From Paracoccaceae bacterium (GTDB lineage Bacteria > Pseudomonadota > Alphaproteobacteria > Rhodobacterales > Rhodobacteraceae): a stretch of DNA of 64,000 nt. The stretch covers positions 373,797-437,796 of the forward strand of contig JAGQRW010000018.1 of NCBI GenBank assembly GCA_020425085.1. Direction: 5' to 3'. A program made the position numbers and the translations under genes. Below, in pieces: positions 1 to 9,347 of the stretch. The notes beneath the pieces are model-generated. The model was given only the letters and a program-made list of their open reading frames with translations. It ran no database searches and was not told the DNA's origin. The first letter of the stretch is position 1, and each line of letters begins with the position of its first letter.

Positions 1-1
1 C

Positions 2-55
2 AGGGAGGTTCTCATGGCATCTTGCAGAGGCCGGACCCAAGGCGGTCGGGCATGA
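2..55 (+). CDS. C-terminal end of an upstream ORF (partial, low confidence)
   Basis: An open frame enters from the left edge and ends in TGA, which overlaps the ATG of the next gene in an ATGA arrangement, as in translationally coupled genes. Only 17 codons are visible and I do not recognise them. A GGGAGG followed by an ATG at 14 could instead start a 13-codon peptide. In this group obgE is usually preceded by rpmA and acetyltransferase genes, so an upstream acetyltransferase end is possible but not shown. Confidence 0.3.
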   Translation, partial: REVLMASCRGRTQGGRA

Positions 56-588
56 AACATTCACCAATCAGCCGTCAGGGCGAAATTGTTGGCGAGCGCA
101 TCACGTTGCGCGCCTTTCGCGATGGCGATGCGGCATTGGTGGCGCGGTTTGCCAATGACCGCCGGGTGGCGCAGATGACCACCTCGATCCCGTTTCCCCT
201 GTCGCTGGAAGCGGCTGAGGATTACGTCAAGCGCGCCATGGCCGATGACCGGCTGGAAGATACCTGGGTGATTGACGGTGCGAAATCCGGGGCGGCCGCG
301 CTGCTTGGGGTGGTTTCGCTGAAATATCTCGACCGTGAACAGTCGGAAATCGGCCTTTGGGTGGCGCCGCCGTTCTGGAACAAGGGTTATGCCTCGGAGG
401 CGGTGAACACCCTTTTGACGGCCAATCCCCATGGCAACAAATCGGTGGTGGCGTCGGTGTTTCAGGACAACCCAGCCTCGGCCAGAGTGATGGAACTGAC
501 CGGTTTTGCCAATCTTGGCGAAGCCGAGGCGTTCAGCCTGTCACGCGCGGCGCATGTGCCGACCTGGACCTACCTCAAGACGCTCTGA
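52..588 (+). CDS. GNAT family N-acetyltransferase
   Basis: A 178-residue protein of the GNAT/RimJ-RimL type, which transfers acetyl from acetyl-CoA to an amine; the substrate cannot be told from sequence. An ERITLRAFRDGD opening strand is followed by an IGLWVAPPFWNKGYASEAV stretch, the usual acetyl-CoA-binding region, and a C-terminal NPASARVMELTGF motif typical of RimJ/RimL relatives. I chose the ATG at 52 because AAGGCGG lies about seven bases upstream and the ATG overlaps the previous stop. It lies 63 bases before obgE in the same direction and probably shares its transcript. Cytosolic. Confidence 0.85.
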   Translation: MKHSPISRQGEIVGERITLRAFRDGDAALVARFANDRRVAQMTTSIPFPLSLEAAEDYVKRAMADDRLEDTWVIDGAKSGAAALLGVVSLKYLDREQSEIGLWVAPPFWNKGYASEAVNTLLTANPHGNKSVVASVFQDNPASARVMELTGFANLGEAEAFSLSRAAHVPTWTYLKTL

Positions 589-651
589 CAACATACAAGG
601 GCCGACACGGGCGCCTGGATCGGCGCGTAACGCCCAGCCGAAAGAACCAAG

Positions 652-1689
652 ATGAAATTTCTCGATCTGGCAAAAGTCATCATCCGGTCCGGCGCCGGTG
701 GCAACGGCTCGGTCAGTTTTCGCCGCGAGGCGCATGTGGAATTCGGTGGCCCGGATGGCGGCGACGGCGGCAAGGGCGGCGATGTCTGGGTGGAATGCGT
801 GGACGGGCTGAACACCCTGATTGATTTTCGCTATCAGCAGCATTTCTTTGCCGGCAACGGCAAATCCGGCATGGGCAAGGCGCGTTCTGGCAAGGACGGG
901 GAGGATATCGTCCTGAAAGTGCCGGTCGGCACCGAGGTTCTGGACGAGGATGAGGAAACCGTGATCGCCGATCTGACCCGCATCGGTCAGCGCATTCGAC
1001 TGGCGGCAGGTGGCAATGGCGGGTTTGGCAATCTGCATTTCAAATCCTCGACCAATCAGGCACCGCGCCGCGCCAATTCCGGCCAGCCCGAGATCGAGCG
1101 GGAAATCTGGCTGCGTCTGAAACTTATTGCCGATGCCGGCCTGCTTGGGCTGCCGAATGCCGGCAAATCGACCTTTCTGGCGGCGACATCGAACGCGCGA
1201 CCAAAGATCGCCGACTATCCCTTTACCACGCTTCACCCCAATCTGGGTGTGGTGGGGGTGGATGGCGCGGAATTCGTGGTGGCCGACATTCCCGGTCTGA
1301 TTGCCGGCGCGCATGAGGGCAAGGGGATTGGCGATCGGTTTCTTGGCCATGTGGAACGCTCGGCGGTTCTGTTGCATCTGGTTGATGCCACTTCGGATGA
1401 TGTGGCCGGGGATTACCGCATCATCCTGAATGAACTGGTGGAATATGGCGGCGATCTTGCGGACAAACCGCGCATCACCGTTTTGAACAAGATCGACGCG
1501 CTTGATGCCGATGAACGCGCCGTCAAACAGGCCGAGCTGGAGGCCGCGGCCGGTGGGCCGGTGATGCTGATGTCGGGTGTTTCGCGCGAAGGCCTGACCG
1601 AGGTGCTGCGCGCCTTGCGCAAGATCATCATCAAGCGCAACAAGACCGAAGCCGATGCCGGAGCGGAGCAGCATTCGTGGCACCCCTGA
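652..1689 (+). CDS. obgE: GTPase Obg/CgtA, ribosome assembly factor
   Basis: Essential GTPase that binds the 50S subunit and links ribosome maturation to growth and stringent control. The glycine-rich Obg domain covers about residues 1-158, with repeated GGDGGKGG-like turns. The G domain follows: G1 GLPNAGKS at 166-173, DIPG at 212-215 and NKID at 279-282. At 345 residues it is the length of the short alphaproteobacterial form, without the extra C-terminal domain of some Gram-positives. Its stop lies 13 bases inside the proB reading frame, so obgE and proB are probably coupled. The obgE-proB-proA order is common in Rhodobacterales. Confidence 0.97.
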   Translation: MKFLDLAKVIIRSGAGGNGSVSFRREAHVEFGGPDGGDGGKGGDVWVECVDGLNTLIDFRYQQHFFAGNGKSGMGKARSGKDGEDIVLKVPVGTEVLDEDEETVIADLTRIGQRIRLAAGGNGGFGNLHFKSSTNQAPRRANSGQPEIEREIWLRLKLIADAGLLGLPNAGKSTFLAATSNARPKIADYPFTTLHPNLGVVGVDGAEFVVADIPGLIAGAHEGKGIGDRFLGHVERSAVLLHLVDATSDDVAGDYRIILNELVEYGGDLADKPRITVLNKIDALDADERAVKQAELEAAAGGPVMLMSGVSREGLTEVLRALRKIIIKRNKTEADAGAEQHSWHP

Positions 1690-2792
1690 CCTCGATCGAC
1701 GGCGCAAAACGGTTGGTGGTCAAGATCGGCTCGGCCCTTCTGGTCGATGCGGTCAGTGGCTCGCTCAGGCTTGAATGGCTGAAATCGCTGGCGCTGGATG
1801 TGGCGGCGGCGAAACGGGCGGGGCAGGATGTGGTGATCGTCTCGTCCGGTTCGATTGCTTTGGGGCGGCGGGTGCTGGGGCTGCCCGCTGGTGCCTTGTC
1901 GCTGGAACAATCCCAGGCGGCGGCAGCGGTCGGCCAGATCCGGCTGGCCCGAGCCTATGAAGAGGCGCTGGCGCCGCATGACCTGAACACTGCGCAGGTT
2001 CTGTTGACGCTGGATGACAGCACCAACCGGCGGCGATATCTGAACAGCCGTGCCACCTTTGCCACCCTGCTGGGTTTCGGCGTGGTGCCGATCGTCAATG
2101 AAAACGACACCGTTGCCACCGACGAAATCCGCTATGGCGACAATGACCGGCTGGCGGCACAGGTGGCGGTGATGGCGGGGGCCGATCTGGTGATCCTGCT
2201 GTCGGATGTCGACGGATTATATACCGCCAATCCCCTGACCGACCCCGAGGCGCGGCATCTGGCACATATCGACAAGATTACCCCCGCGATCGAGGCGATG
2301 GGGGGCGATGCAATCAACGCCGCCTCCAAGGGCGGTATGAAAACCAAGCTGATGGCGGCCCGCACCGCCACCGCCGCCGGGTCTGCACTGGTGATCATAA
2401 AAGGCGACGTGATGCGGCCCCTTTCGGCGTTGCGGGGCGGGGCGCGGCATAGCTGGTTCGCACCGCTCGGTGATCCGCAAGTGGCGCGAAAATCGTGGAT
2501 TTCGGCGATGAAACCCAAGGGCGAGGTGCATGTGGATGCCGGTGCCGCGCGCGCGCTTGCAACCGGCAAATCGCTGCTGCCTGCCGGGGTGACACGCCTT
2601 GGCGGCAATTTCCAGCGCGGCGATCCGGTTGCCATTGTCGGCCCTTCGGGCGATATTCTGGGCAAGGGGCTGGTCGCTTATGAAAAGACCGAGGCGGCGC
2701 TGATCCTTGGCCGGCAAAGCGGCGACATCGCACTGATTCTAGGCTATCCGGGGCGGGCGGCGCTGATACACAGGGATGATATGGTGTTATGA
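1677..2792 (+). CDS. proB: Glutamate 5-kinase
   Basis: Phosphorylates glutamate to gamma-glutamyl phosphate, the first step of proline synthesis, and hands the product to ProA. The amino-acid kinase domain covers about residues 1-260 ([11 protein letters not shown] near the start, an SSGSIALG loop, [12 protein letters not shown] near 140, GGMKTKL near 220). A C-terminal PUA domain (about 275-355) makes it the long two-domain form, 371 residues. The start is a GTG at 1677 inside the obgE 3' end; no ATG gives a full N terminus. Its stop overlaps the proA ATG by four bases. Proline feedback inhibition is usual for the family and is not visible here. Confidence 0.97.
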   Translation: MAPLTSIDGAKRLVVKIGSALLVDAVSGSLRLEWLKSLALDVAAAKRAGQDVVIVSSGSIALGRRVLGLPAGALSLEQSQAAAAVGQIRLARAYEEALAPHDLNTAQVLLTLDDSTNRRRYLNSRATFATLLGFGVVPIVNENDTVATDEIRYGDNDRLAAQVAVMAGADLVILLSDVDGLYTANPLTDPEARHLAHIDKITPAIEAMGGDAINAASKGGMKTKLMAARTATAAGSALVIIKGDVMRPLSALRGGARHSWFAPLGDPQVARKSWISAMKPKGEVHVDAGAARALATGKSLLPAGVTRLGGNFQRGDPVAIVGPSGDILGKGLVAYEKTEAALILGRQSGDIALILGYPGRAALIHRDDMVL

Positions 2793-4054
2793 CCAGGGTT
2801 GATGATGTTTCGGGCATGATGGAAACCATCGGCAAGGCGGCCCGTGCGGCCGCCGCCGAACTGTCCTCGGCCAGTGCAGAACGGAAACACGCCGCGCTGA
2901 TCGGCGCGGCGCATTACATCTGGGCCGACCGGGCCAGGATCATGGTGGCGAACGCCGAAGATCTGGAATATGGCCGCGAAAAGGGCCTTGGCCCGGCGAT
3001 GATGGATCGTCTGATGCTGGATGAAGACCGCATTCGCGGCATCGTCGACAGTTTGCGCGCCGTTGCAGAACAGTCCGATCCGGTGGGCGAGGTGATGGCG
3101 GAATGGGACATGCCTTCGGGGCTTCATATCCGCCGGGTGCGCACGCCGCTGGGGGTGATTGGCGTCATTTATGAAAGCCGGCCGAACGTGACGGCGGATG
3201 CCGGGGCGCTGTGCCTGAAGGCGGGCAATGCGGTGATCCTGCGCGGCGGTTCGGAAAGCTTTCATTCCAGCCGGGCGATTCATGCCTGTCTGGTAAAAGG
3301 GCTGGAATCGGCCAAGCTGCCTGTCGAGGCGATCCAGCTTGTGCCGACCCGCGACCGGGCGGCGGTGGGCAAGATGCTGACCATGACCCGCGATATCGAC
3401 GTGATCGTGCCAAGGGGGGGCAAAGGGCTGGTTGCGCTGGTCCAGGCCGAAGCGCGGGTACCGGTTTTCGCCCATCTCGAAGGCATCTGCCACGTCTATG
3501 CCGACCGCGACGCCGATCTTGAAAAGGCGCGGCGCGTGGTGTTGAACGCCAAGACCCGGCGCCCCGGCATCTGTGGCGCTGCGGAATGTCTGTTGATCGA
3601 CTGGCAATTCTACACCAAACACGGCGCGGTTCTGGTTCAGGACCTGCTAGAAGCCGGAGTCGAGGTGCGCACCGAAGGCGAACTGCTGAAAGTGCGGGGA
3701 ACGATCAAGGCAAAACCCGAGGATTTCGGCCGCGAATTTCTGGACAACATCATCGCCGTCAAGCTGGTGGACGGTGTCGATGCCGCAATCGAGCATATCC
3801 GCGCCCATGGCTCGCAACATACCGAGGCGATCCTGACGGAAAACGACGCCACCGCCGCAAGGTTCTTTCAGCGGCTGGACAGCGCCATTCTGATGCGCAA
3901 CGCCTCGACCCAATTCGCCGATGGCGGCGAATTCGGCATGGGGGCGGAAATCGGCATCGCCACCGGCAAACTGCATGCGCGCGGCCCGGTCGGGGCCGAA
4001 CAGCTCACCTCGTTCAAATACCTGGTCGAAGGCGACGGCACGGTTCGGGACTGA
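2789..4054 (+). CDS. proA: Gamma-glutamyl phosphate reductase
   Basis: NADPH-dependent reduction of gamma-glutamyl phosphate to glutamate semialdehyde, the second proline step. It is an aldehyde-dehydrogenase-fold protein of 421 residues, the normal length. [12 protein letters not shown] at about 127-137 and the [10 protein letters not shown] segment carrying the catalytic Cys262 are both present. The ATG overlaps the proB stop (ATGA), so translation is probably coupled. proC is not in this window. A hairpin at 4085-4109 follows the gene. Confidence 0.97.
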   Translation: MTRVDDVSGMMETIGKAARAAAAELSSASAERKHAALIGAAHYIWADRARIMVANAEDLEYGREKGLGPAMMDRLMLDEDRIRGIVDSLRAVAEQSDPVGEVMAEWDMPSGLHIRRVRTPLGVIGVIYESRPNVTADAGALCLKAGNAVILRGGSESFHSSRAIHACLVKGLESAKLPVEAIQLVPTRDRAAVGKMLTMTRDIDVIVPRGGKGLVALVQAEARVPVFAHLEGICHVYADRDADLEKARRVVLNAKTRRPGICGAAECLLIDWQFYTKHGAVLVQDLLEAGVEVRTEGELLKVRGTIKAKPEDFGREFLDNIIAVKLVDGVDAAIEHIRAHGSQHTEAILTENDATAARFFQRLDSAILMRNASTQFADGGEFGMGAEIGIATGKLHARGPVGAEQLTSFKYLVEGDGTVRD

Positions 4055-4080
4055 CTTGCAGCAAGACCGGATTCGGCAAA

Positions 4081-4109
4081 GAAAAACCCGCCGGAAATTC
4101 AGGCGGGTT
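4081..4109 (-). terminator. Rho-independent terminator between proA and the DUF882 gene
   Basis: Perfect 8-bp inverted repeat (AACCCGCC / GGCGGGTT) with a nine-base loop. Read on the minus strand it is followed by a T-rich tract (TTTTTC), so it should terminate the DUF882 gene ending at 4137. It sits between converging genes and may also stop proA transcripts, although the plus-strand side has no T tract. Confidence 0.75.
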
Positions 4110-4136
4110 CAGACATCAAGCGAATTTGCCAGCGCC

Positions 4137-4706
4137 CTAGCGTCCCCAGCTACGCACCGCGCCGCAATCCAGATGCACGAAATTGGATCGAGAATAGCGC
4201 CCGACGCCGCCGGAACTGCATGCGGTACCAGCCTGGGCGATCTGACCGACCGAGCGTGAATTCAGCCGAAGATCGGCGGCCATGCCCTTTATGTGCAGTG
4301 AATTCTTGGCTACGCCGCGGCTGCGGTGGCGCAGCATGGCGTTGGTCTTGGCGCTGCGGTAACCGGACAAAAGCGTATAGGGCTCGTCGGTGTCCAGCAG
4401 TCGGTGCGAGGCGGCGATGATGTCAAAATTGCGCTGATCCATGCGAACCATCGAATCCTCGCGCCAGTCGCGCATGAAATGATTGATTTCTTTCATCGCT
4501 TCCTTGATGTAGTCGCCCTCGATCCAGTAGATCGTGTCGATGCTTTCGCCGGTACGCGGCGATCGCATGCTGATCTTTCGAATGTCGCCGGCGCCTTTGA
4601 GAAGGCTGAAGGTTTTAGAATAAACCGGTGCTGCGGTTACCATTGTAGCTGCAAATACACCAAGAAGCTTGCGTCGGCTGATTTGGCCGGCAGATCTGTT
4701 CATCAT
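4137..4706 (-). CDS. Tat-exported DUF882/YcbK-type peptidoglycan peptidase-like protein
   Basis: A 189-residue M15-like (D-Ala-D-Ala carboxypeptidase fold) protein of the DUF882 family, which is thought to act on peptide cross-bridges in the periplasm. The N terminus has a twin-arginine signal, SRRKLLG at 10-16, followed by a hydrophobic stretch, so export is by Tat. Zinc-site candidates are His138 and Asp145 (LHIKGMAADLRL) and the HLD motif at 178-180. Either of two adjacent ATGs could be the start. It diverges from the L,D-transpeptidase gene across a 318-base gap; the pairing of a DUF882 protein with an L,D-transpeptidase is common in alphaproteobacteria. Confidence 0.88.
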   Translation of the reverse strand: MMNRSAGQISRRKLLGVFAATMVTAAPVYSKTFSLLKGAGDIRKISMRSPRTGESIDTIYWIEGDYIKEAMKEINHFMRDWREDSMVRMDQRNFDIIAASHRLLDTDEPYTLLSGYRSAKTNAMLRHRSRGVAKNSLHIKGMAADLRLNSRSVGQIAQAGTACSSGGVGRYSRSNFVHLDCGAVRSWGR

Positions 4707-5024
4707 GGCTTCGTCTGTCCCATATCTGCTTGCCGTTTGGTACGGCTTTTATTCGTTGTCCCCCCAGACGCGGTTTTTATGACACAAAACGAATCATCGT
4801 CCAAGCCTATCTTTCGCCGCAGCCGCCAGAATGCCCGAAATCGGCAAACTTCCGCCAATTTACCGCTTTTGGGTGGCAATGTTTGCAAAATGGAAACCCG
4901 TTTGCAAATAAGGCGATAGGGCAACACCCAGGGCTGCTGGCACAAAAGTGAATGGACTTGGTTGGGCTGTGCATACCATATATAGTAGCGTCAATGACCG
5001 AGATTTCAGGATTCAAAGGATTGA
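4707..5024. other. Intergenic region between divergent cell-wall genes
   Basis: 318 bases without a convincing gene. It holds the control regions of the DUF882 gene (leftward) and the L,D-transpeptidase (rightward). The part near 4980 is AT-rich and contains the promoter candidate listed separately. The short open frames here have no start signals or recognisable products. Confidence 0.6.
4958..4986 (+). promoter_or_regulatory. Candidate sigma-70 promoter of the L,D-transpeptidase gene
   Basis: TTGGTT at 4958-4963 and TATAGT at 4981-4986 are separated by exactly 17 bases and lie about 40 bases before the ATG at 5025. The -10 matches five of six consensus positions; the -35 is weaker. This is pattern matching only. 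Confidence 0.4.
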
Positions 5025-6656
5025 ATGGACATGTTTGCCGTATTTGATGATTTCATTACCCGTTTCAGGCGCCCATTGCTGGCGATCACGATGCTGGCGG
5101 CGCTGCTAGTGACCGGGTTGCCGGGATCGCTTGCGGCGGCAGAAAGCGTTGCTTATCAGCAGGCGGTGGCGATGGCCGCTGGCAAGGACCGCGAGGTTCT
5201 GGAATTCTACAAGGCCAGAGGGTTCAAGCCGATCTGGACATCCTCAAGCGACGTTGCGCGCCGCCGCGCCTTTATCGAGGCCGCAGCCGGTGCCGCCGAT
5301 CACGGCCTGCCCTCGGGCCGGTATGACGCCAACGAACTGAAAGCGTCATTCGGGCGTATCGGTTCGGCCAGACAGCGCGCCGAACTCGAAGTGCAGACAA
5401 CGCAGAAATTCCTGCTTTACGCCCAGGATATCCAGTCGGGTATCCTGGAACCTTCGCGTCTGGATGAAGAGATGGCGGTGGTCACGCCCAGACGCGACCG
5501 CATCCAGGTCCTGCAGGCATTCCTGAAAAGCAACCCGCGCGGATTCATCCGCTCATTGCCGCCCAAGCAGCCGGAATATGCCCGCCTGATGAAGGAAAAG
5601 GCGCTTCTGGAACGGGTGGTCGGCAATGGTGGCTGGGGGCCGAAGGTGCCGGGAAAAACCCTGAAACCCGGCAACAAGGGCGCAGCGGTGCTGGCGCTGA
5701 GGGCGCGGCTGACCCAGATGGGACACAAGCGGCTGGGGAATTCCGACATTTATGACAAGGATCTGCAAATGGCGGTGACGCGGTTCCAGCTTGATCACGG
5801 GCTGAACGCTGATGGCGTTGCCGGGCCTTCGACGCTGCAAGCGGTGAACACCTCGGCCCAGACCCGTCTGCAACAGGTGATCGTCGGGCTGGAACGGCAA
5901 CGCTGGCTGAACTACGATCTTGGCAAACGGCACATCCTGGTCAATCAGGCGGATTTTCGTGCCTTCGTAATCGACAACGGCAAGGTCACGCTGGAAACCC
6001 GCGTGGTGGTCGGCAAGCAGGGCCGCCACCGTACCCCGGAATTTGCCGATGAAATGACGCATATGGTGGTGAACCCCACCTGGAACGTGCCGAAATCCAT
6101 CGCCCGCAAGGAATATCTGCCGATGCTGCGCAAGAACCCGAATTCACTGGGTCGGCAGGGCATCAACATGACCGATGCCTCGGGCCGCCGTGTGGATCCG
6201 ACGACGCTGGATTACAGCCAGTTTAGTGAAAACTATTTTCCGTTTGATCTGAAACAGCCACCCAGCAACGGCAATGCCCTGGGGCTGGTGAAGTTCATGT
6301 TCCCCAACAAGTTCAACATCTATCTGCACGATACCCCGACCAAGTCGCTGTTTTCACGCGACATGCGCGCCTATAGCCACGGCTGCGTCAGGGTGCAGAA
6401 ACCGTTCGATCTGGCCTATACGCTGTTGAGGCCGCAGACCTCGGATCCGAAAGGCACCTTTCAAAAGGCGCTGGACAGCCGACGGGAAACCGTGATCGAC
6501 CTGGTCAAACCGGTTCCGGTCTATCTGGTCTATCACACCGCCTGGGTAACGCCTGATGGGCGCGCCAATTTCCGCGATGACATCTATGGGCGCGACCGGA
6601 AAATCTTTGGCGCGCTGCAATCCGCCGGGGTGGTGTTGCGCGCGGTTCGCGGCTAG
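5025..6656 (+). CDS. L,D-transpeptidase (YcbB/LdtD type) with peptidoglycan-binding domain
   Basis: Exported enzyme that makes meso-DAP to meso-DAP (3-3) cross-links or similar bonds in peptidoglycan. In the 543-residue protein, a hydrophobic signal segment (about residues 15-38) is followed by a scaffold region. A PG_binding_1 domain lies at about 213-275 (a PGNKGAAVLALRARL stretch and the closing DGVAGPSTLQAVN). The YkuD catalytic domain carries the SHGCVRV motif with active-site Cys454. The length and insertions match the YcbB subgroup, not the short ErfK type. It diverges from a DUF882 protein and is closed by a terminator at 6679-6709. Confidence 0.93.
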   Translation: MDMFAVFDDFITRFRRPLLAITMLAALLVTGLPGSLAAAESVAYQQAVAMAAGKDREVLEFYKARGFKPIWTSSSDVARRRAFIEAAAGAADHGLPSGRYDANELKASFGRIGSARQRAELEVQTTQKFLLYAQDIQSGILEPSRLDEEMAVVTPRRDRIQVLQAFLKSNPRGFIRSLPPKQPEYARLMKEKALLERVVGNGGWGPKVPGKTLKPGNKGAAVLALRARLTQMGHKRLGNSDIYDKDLQMAVTRFQLDHGLNADGVAGPSTLQAVNTSAQTRLQQVIVGLERQRWLNYDLGKRHILVNQADFRAFVIDNGKVTLETRVVVGKQGRHRTPEFADEMTHMVVNPTWNVPKSIARKEYLPMLRKNPNSLGRQGINMTDASGRRVDPTTLDYSQFSENYFPFDLKQPPSNGNALGLVKFMFPNKFNIYLHDTPTKSLFSRDMRAYSHGCVRVQKPFDLAYTLLRPQTSDPKGTFQKALDSRRETVIDLVKPVPVYLVYHTAWVTPDGRANFRDDIYGRDRKIFGALQSAGVVLRAVRG

Positions 6657-6678
6657 AACGGATCCAGACCGGATCACC

Positions 6679-6709
6679 AGGGCGGCCGGGCGATCCGACC
6701 GCCCTTTTT
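6679..6709 (+). terminator. Rho-independent terminator after the L,D-transpeptidase gene
   Basis: AGGGCGG pairs with CCGCCCT around a 13-base loop and is followed directly by TTTTTA. It lies only 13 bases before the next ATG, so it separates the transpeptidase from the lpxD-acp-KAS genes, which must then have a promoter of their own or receive read-through. Confidence 0.75.
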
Positions 6710-6722
6710 ACTGGAACTGCCG

Positions 6723-7817
6723 ATGCCGTCTTTCACCATCGCCGAGATTGCCGCGAAACTGGCGGCGGAACATGCCGGGCAGTCCGACCTGGTAATCTGC
6801 CGCGCCTGCGAACCCGCCACGGCCGGGCCGGATGACCTGGCGCTGGCGATGGATCCGCGCTATGGCGCGGCGCTGGCTGCCGGGCGGGCGCGGGCGGCGG
6901 TGCTATGGCCCGGTGCCGACTGGCGGGCACTGGGTCTGAAGGCGGTGATTTTCACCCCAAGGCCAAGACTGGCGCTGGCCGGGATCACCGGTGCCTTTGC
7001 CATCCCACCAGATCTGCCCGAGGGTATTCACCCAAGTGCAGTGATTGACGCCAGCGCCGAGATTGCCCCGGATGCGCGGATCGGGCCGTTCTGCCTGATC
7101 GGGGCGGGGGTAAAAATCGCTGCGGGTGCGCGTATCCTGTCGCATGTCAGCATCGCCGAAGGCAGTACAATCGGCCCCGATGCGCTGCTGTTTTCCGGTG
7201 TCAGGATCGGCTCAAACGTCAGGATCGGCCGGGGCTTCATCGCGCATTACAACGCGGTGATCGGCAGTGACGGCTTTTCCTTTGTCACTCCCGAACCCAG
7301 CGGTGCCGAACAGGCGCGCCGCGAGTTTCGCGCCGATCTGCCGCAAACCGCGCAGCAATACCGGCGCATTGCCTCGACCGGGTCGGTCACGCTGGGCGAC
7401 CATGTGGAACTGGGTGCCTGTTCGACCATCGACAAGGGCACCATCGCCGATACAAGGATCGGCGACGGCACCAAGATCGACAACCATGTACAGATCGGCC
7501 ACAATGTCAGGATCGGTCGCGACTGCCTGTTATGCGCGCATGTGGCGGTGGCGGGGTCATCGGTGCTGGGGGATCGGGTGGTTCTGGGCGGGCAGGCCGG
7601 GGTCGGCGACCATCTGAATATCGGCGATGACGTGATCGCCGCCGGTGCCACCGCGATCCTGTCGAATGTGCCAAAGGGCCGGGTCATGATGGGTTATCCG
7701 GCGATGCCGATGCAGGCCAATATCGAAAGCTACAAGGCACTGCGCCGCCTGCCGCGCCTGATGGCAAAACTGGCGGATCTGCAAAAACCGGTTTCCAAAC
7801 CGGGCGAAAAACCCTAA
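6723..7817 (+). CDS. lpxD: LpxD-family UDP-3-O-acyl-glucosamine N-acyltransferase, probable paralogue
   Basis: Member of the LpxD family, which moves a 3-hydroxyacyl chain from ACP to the 2-amine of UDP-3-O-acylglucosamine in lipid A synthesis. The 364-residue protein has an N-terminal uridine-binding-like domain (1-100), then a left-handed beta-helix of hexapeptide repeats (IGPFCLIGAGVKI and similar) from about 105. His260 in HVQIGHN corresponds to the catalytic histidine of the family. The canonical lpxD normally sits with fabZ, lpxA and bamA; here it is followed instead by an ACP and a ketoacyl synthase, so this is probably a second copy with a special acyl donor. That role is inferred. 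Confidence 0.82.
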   Translation: MPSFTIAEIAAKLAAEHAGQSDLVICRACEPATAGPDDLALAMDPRYGAALAAGRARAAVLWPGADWRALGLKAVIFTPRPRLALAGITGAFAIPPDLPEGIHPSAVIDASAEIAPDARIGPFCLIGAGVKIAAGARILSHVSIAEGSTIGPDALLFSGVRIGSNVRIGRGFIAHYNAVIGSDGFSFVTPEPSGAEQARREFRADLPQTAQQYRRIASTGSVTLGDHVELGACSTIDKGTIADTRIGDGTKIDNHVQIGHNVRIGRDCLLCAHVAVAGSSVLGDRVVLGGQAGVGDHLNIGDDVIAAGATAILSNVPKGRVMMGYPAMPMQANIESYKALRRLPRLMAKLADLQKPVSKPGEKP

Positions 7818-7846
7818 TTCGGATTGCGATCAGGGACGAGGGGCGG

Positions 7847-8113
7847 ATGGCCGAAGCGATCAGGCAAAAGGTGCTGGAAATCATCGCCAGACAGGCGATG
7901 CTGGAGGTTGACGACATTTCCTCTGAAACCACGCTGACCGATATCGGCATCGACTCGCTTGGTCTGGTCGAAGCGGTTTTCGCCATCGAGGAACATTTCG
8001 ACATCTCGATTCCCTTCAACGCCAATCAACCGGATGCAACCGGGTTTGACACCACCAGCATCAGCGCCATGATTGCGACGATCGAGGCGCTGATTGCCGC
8101 CAAAAAGACCTAG
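7847..8113 (+). CDS. Acyl carrier protein
   Basis: An 88-residue acidic carrier protein. The 4'-phosphopantetheine attachment motif is TDIGIDSLGL with Ser37 as the attachment site. It differs from the housekeeping AcpP (usually next to fabF) and resembles specialised carriers such as rhizobial AcpXL in length and neighbourhood. It starts 29 bases after the lpxD paralogue with GGGGCGG upstream, and the following synthase starts four bases after its stop. The expected partners are the neighbouring synthase (extension) and the LpxD-like enzyme (transfer). Confidence 0.92.
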   Translation: MAEAIRQKVLEIIARQAMLEVDDISSETTLTDIGIDSLGLVEAVFAIEEHFDISIPFNANQPDATGFDTTSISAMIATIEALIAAKKT

Positions 8114-8117
8114 GCGG

Positions 8118-9329
8118 ATGATGCAGCGCGTTGTCATCACCGGGCAGGGCACGATCAACGCGCTTGGCCATTCGGCAACCGAAACCCTGGCCGGGATGCG
8201 CCAAGGGCGGTCTGGGATCGGTGCGCTTGACTTCGCCGATGTCGAACGCCTGTCGATCCGCATTGGTGCCGGGGTCAAGGATTTCCGCCCCGAGGACCAT
8301 TTCAGCCGCCAGCAACTCGCGCTTTACGACCGTTTCACGCAATTCGCCGTGCATGCGGCACGCGAAGCGATTGTACAGTCAGGCCTGAACTTTGACGGTG
8401 AACTCGGGGCCGAGGCCGGGGTGGTTCTGGGCACCGCCGGCGGCGGCTTGCAGACCCAGGACGAGAATTACCGCAGTGTCTATCAAAAGGGACAAAATCG
8501 CGTGCATCCGTTTGTGGTGCCGCGCCTGATGAACAACGCCGCCGCCAGCCATCTTTCGATGATCTGGGGCTTGCGGGGGCCAGTTTACAGCGTTGCAACT
8601 GCTTGTGCTTCGTCCAACCACGCCATGGGGCAGGCGTTTCAGATGGTGCGTTCAGGGGTGTCGCGGGTGATGCTGACCGGTGGCGCGGAAAGCATGTTGT
8701 GTTTCGGTGGCCTCAAGGCGTGGGAGGGGCTGCGCGTGATGTCACCTGATGCCTGCCGCCCGTTTTCCGCTGATCGCAACGGCATGGTGATCGGCGAGGG
8801 GGCAGCGGTTTTCGTGTTCGAGGCGTTTGAACATGCCCGCGCCCGAGGTGCCGAAATCCTGGCCGAGGTGGCGGGTTTCGCCATGACCTCGGACGCCAGC
8901 GACATCGTGATGCCGTCAGCCGAAGGCGCGGCGCGGGCAATGCAGGGCGCGCTGGCCGATGCGCGACTGACGCCAGCGATGATTGGCTATATCAACGCCC
9001 ACGGCACCGGCACCCGCGCCAATGACCGGACCGAATGCGCCGCCATTTCCGAAGTGTTTGGCGCGGATGCATCAGGGCTGATGATCTCCAGCACCAAGGC
9101 GATGCACGGGCATCTGATCGGCGGCACCGGGGCGGTGGAACTTCTGGCCGTCATCATGGCCCTGAAGGACGGGGTGATCGCGCCGACCATCGGCTATCGG
9201 CAGCCAGACCCCGAATGCGCGCTGGACGTGGTGCCGAACGCGGCACGGCAATGCCGTATTGATGCCGCCCTCAGCAACGCCTTTGCCTTTGGCGGGCTGA
9301 ACGCGGTTCTGGCGTTGAAGCGGGCCTGA
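8118..9329 (+). CDS. Beta-ketoacyl-ACP synthase (FabF/KAS II-like)
   Basis: Condensing enzyme that extends an acyl-ACP with malonyl-ACP. The 403-residue thiolase-fold protein keeps all three catalytic residues: Cys163 in TACASSNHA, a histidine in INAHGTGTRAND near 300, and a histidine in KAMHGHLIGG near 335. The GFGG-like turn near the end is NAFAFGGLNA. The start is one of two adjacent ATGs (8118 or 8121) behind AGGCGG. Four bases separate it from the ACP. The housekeeping fabF is expected elsewhere, so this synthase probably serves the dedicated ACP. The closest analogy is the fabF1XL/fabF2XL pair in rhizobial very-long-chain lipid A clusters, but no fabZ, dehydrogenase or lpxXL is beside it. 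Confidence 0.9.
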   Translation: MMQRVVITGQGTINALGHSATETLAGMRQGRSGIGALDFADVERLSIRIGAGVKDFRPEDHFSRQQLALYDRFTQFAVHAAREAIVQSGLNFDGELGAEAGVVLGTAGGGLQTQDENYRSVYQKGQNRVHPFVVPRLMNNAAASHLSMIWGLRGPVYSVATACASSNHAMGQAFQMVRSGVSRVMLTGGAESMLCFGGLKAWEGLRVMSPDACRPFSADRNGMVIGEGAAVFVFEAFEHARARGAEILAEVAGFAMTSDASDIVMPSAEGAARAMQGALADARLTPAMIGYINAHGTGTRANDRTECAAISEVFGADASGLMISSTKAMHGHLIGGTGAVELLAVIMALKDGVIAPTIGYRQPDPECALDVVPNAARQCRIDAALSNAFAFGGLNAVLALKRA

Positions 9330-9347
9330 ACCGCGTATCAGGCGGTT
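9329..9347. terminator. Small hairpin between converging KAS and ialB-like genes
   Basis: AACCGC and GCGGTT pair around a seven-base loop, overlapping the ends of both converging genes. The T tract is weak, so this is only a plausible bidirectional terminator. Confidence 0.35.

Noticed and set aside
541-1707. Long minus-strand ORF (388 codons) opposite obgE
   Set aside because: It lies exactly antisense to a certain gene, has shadow composition (His, Gln, Arg-rich), and no family match; typical of GC-rich third-position bias.
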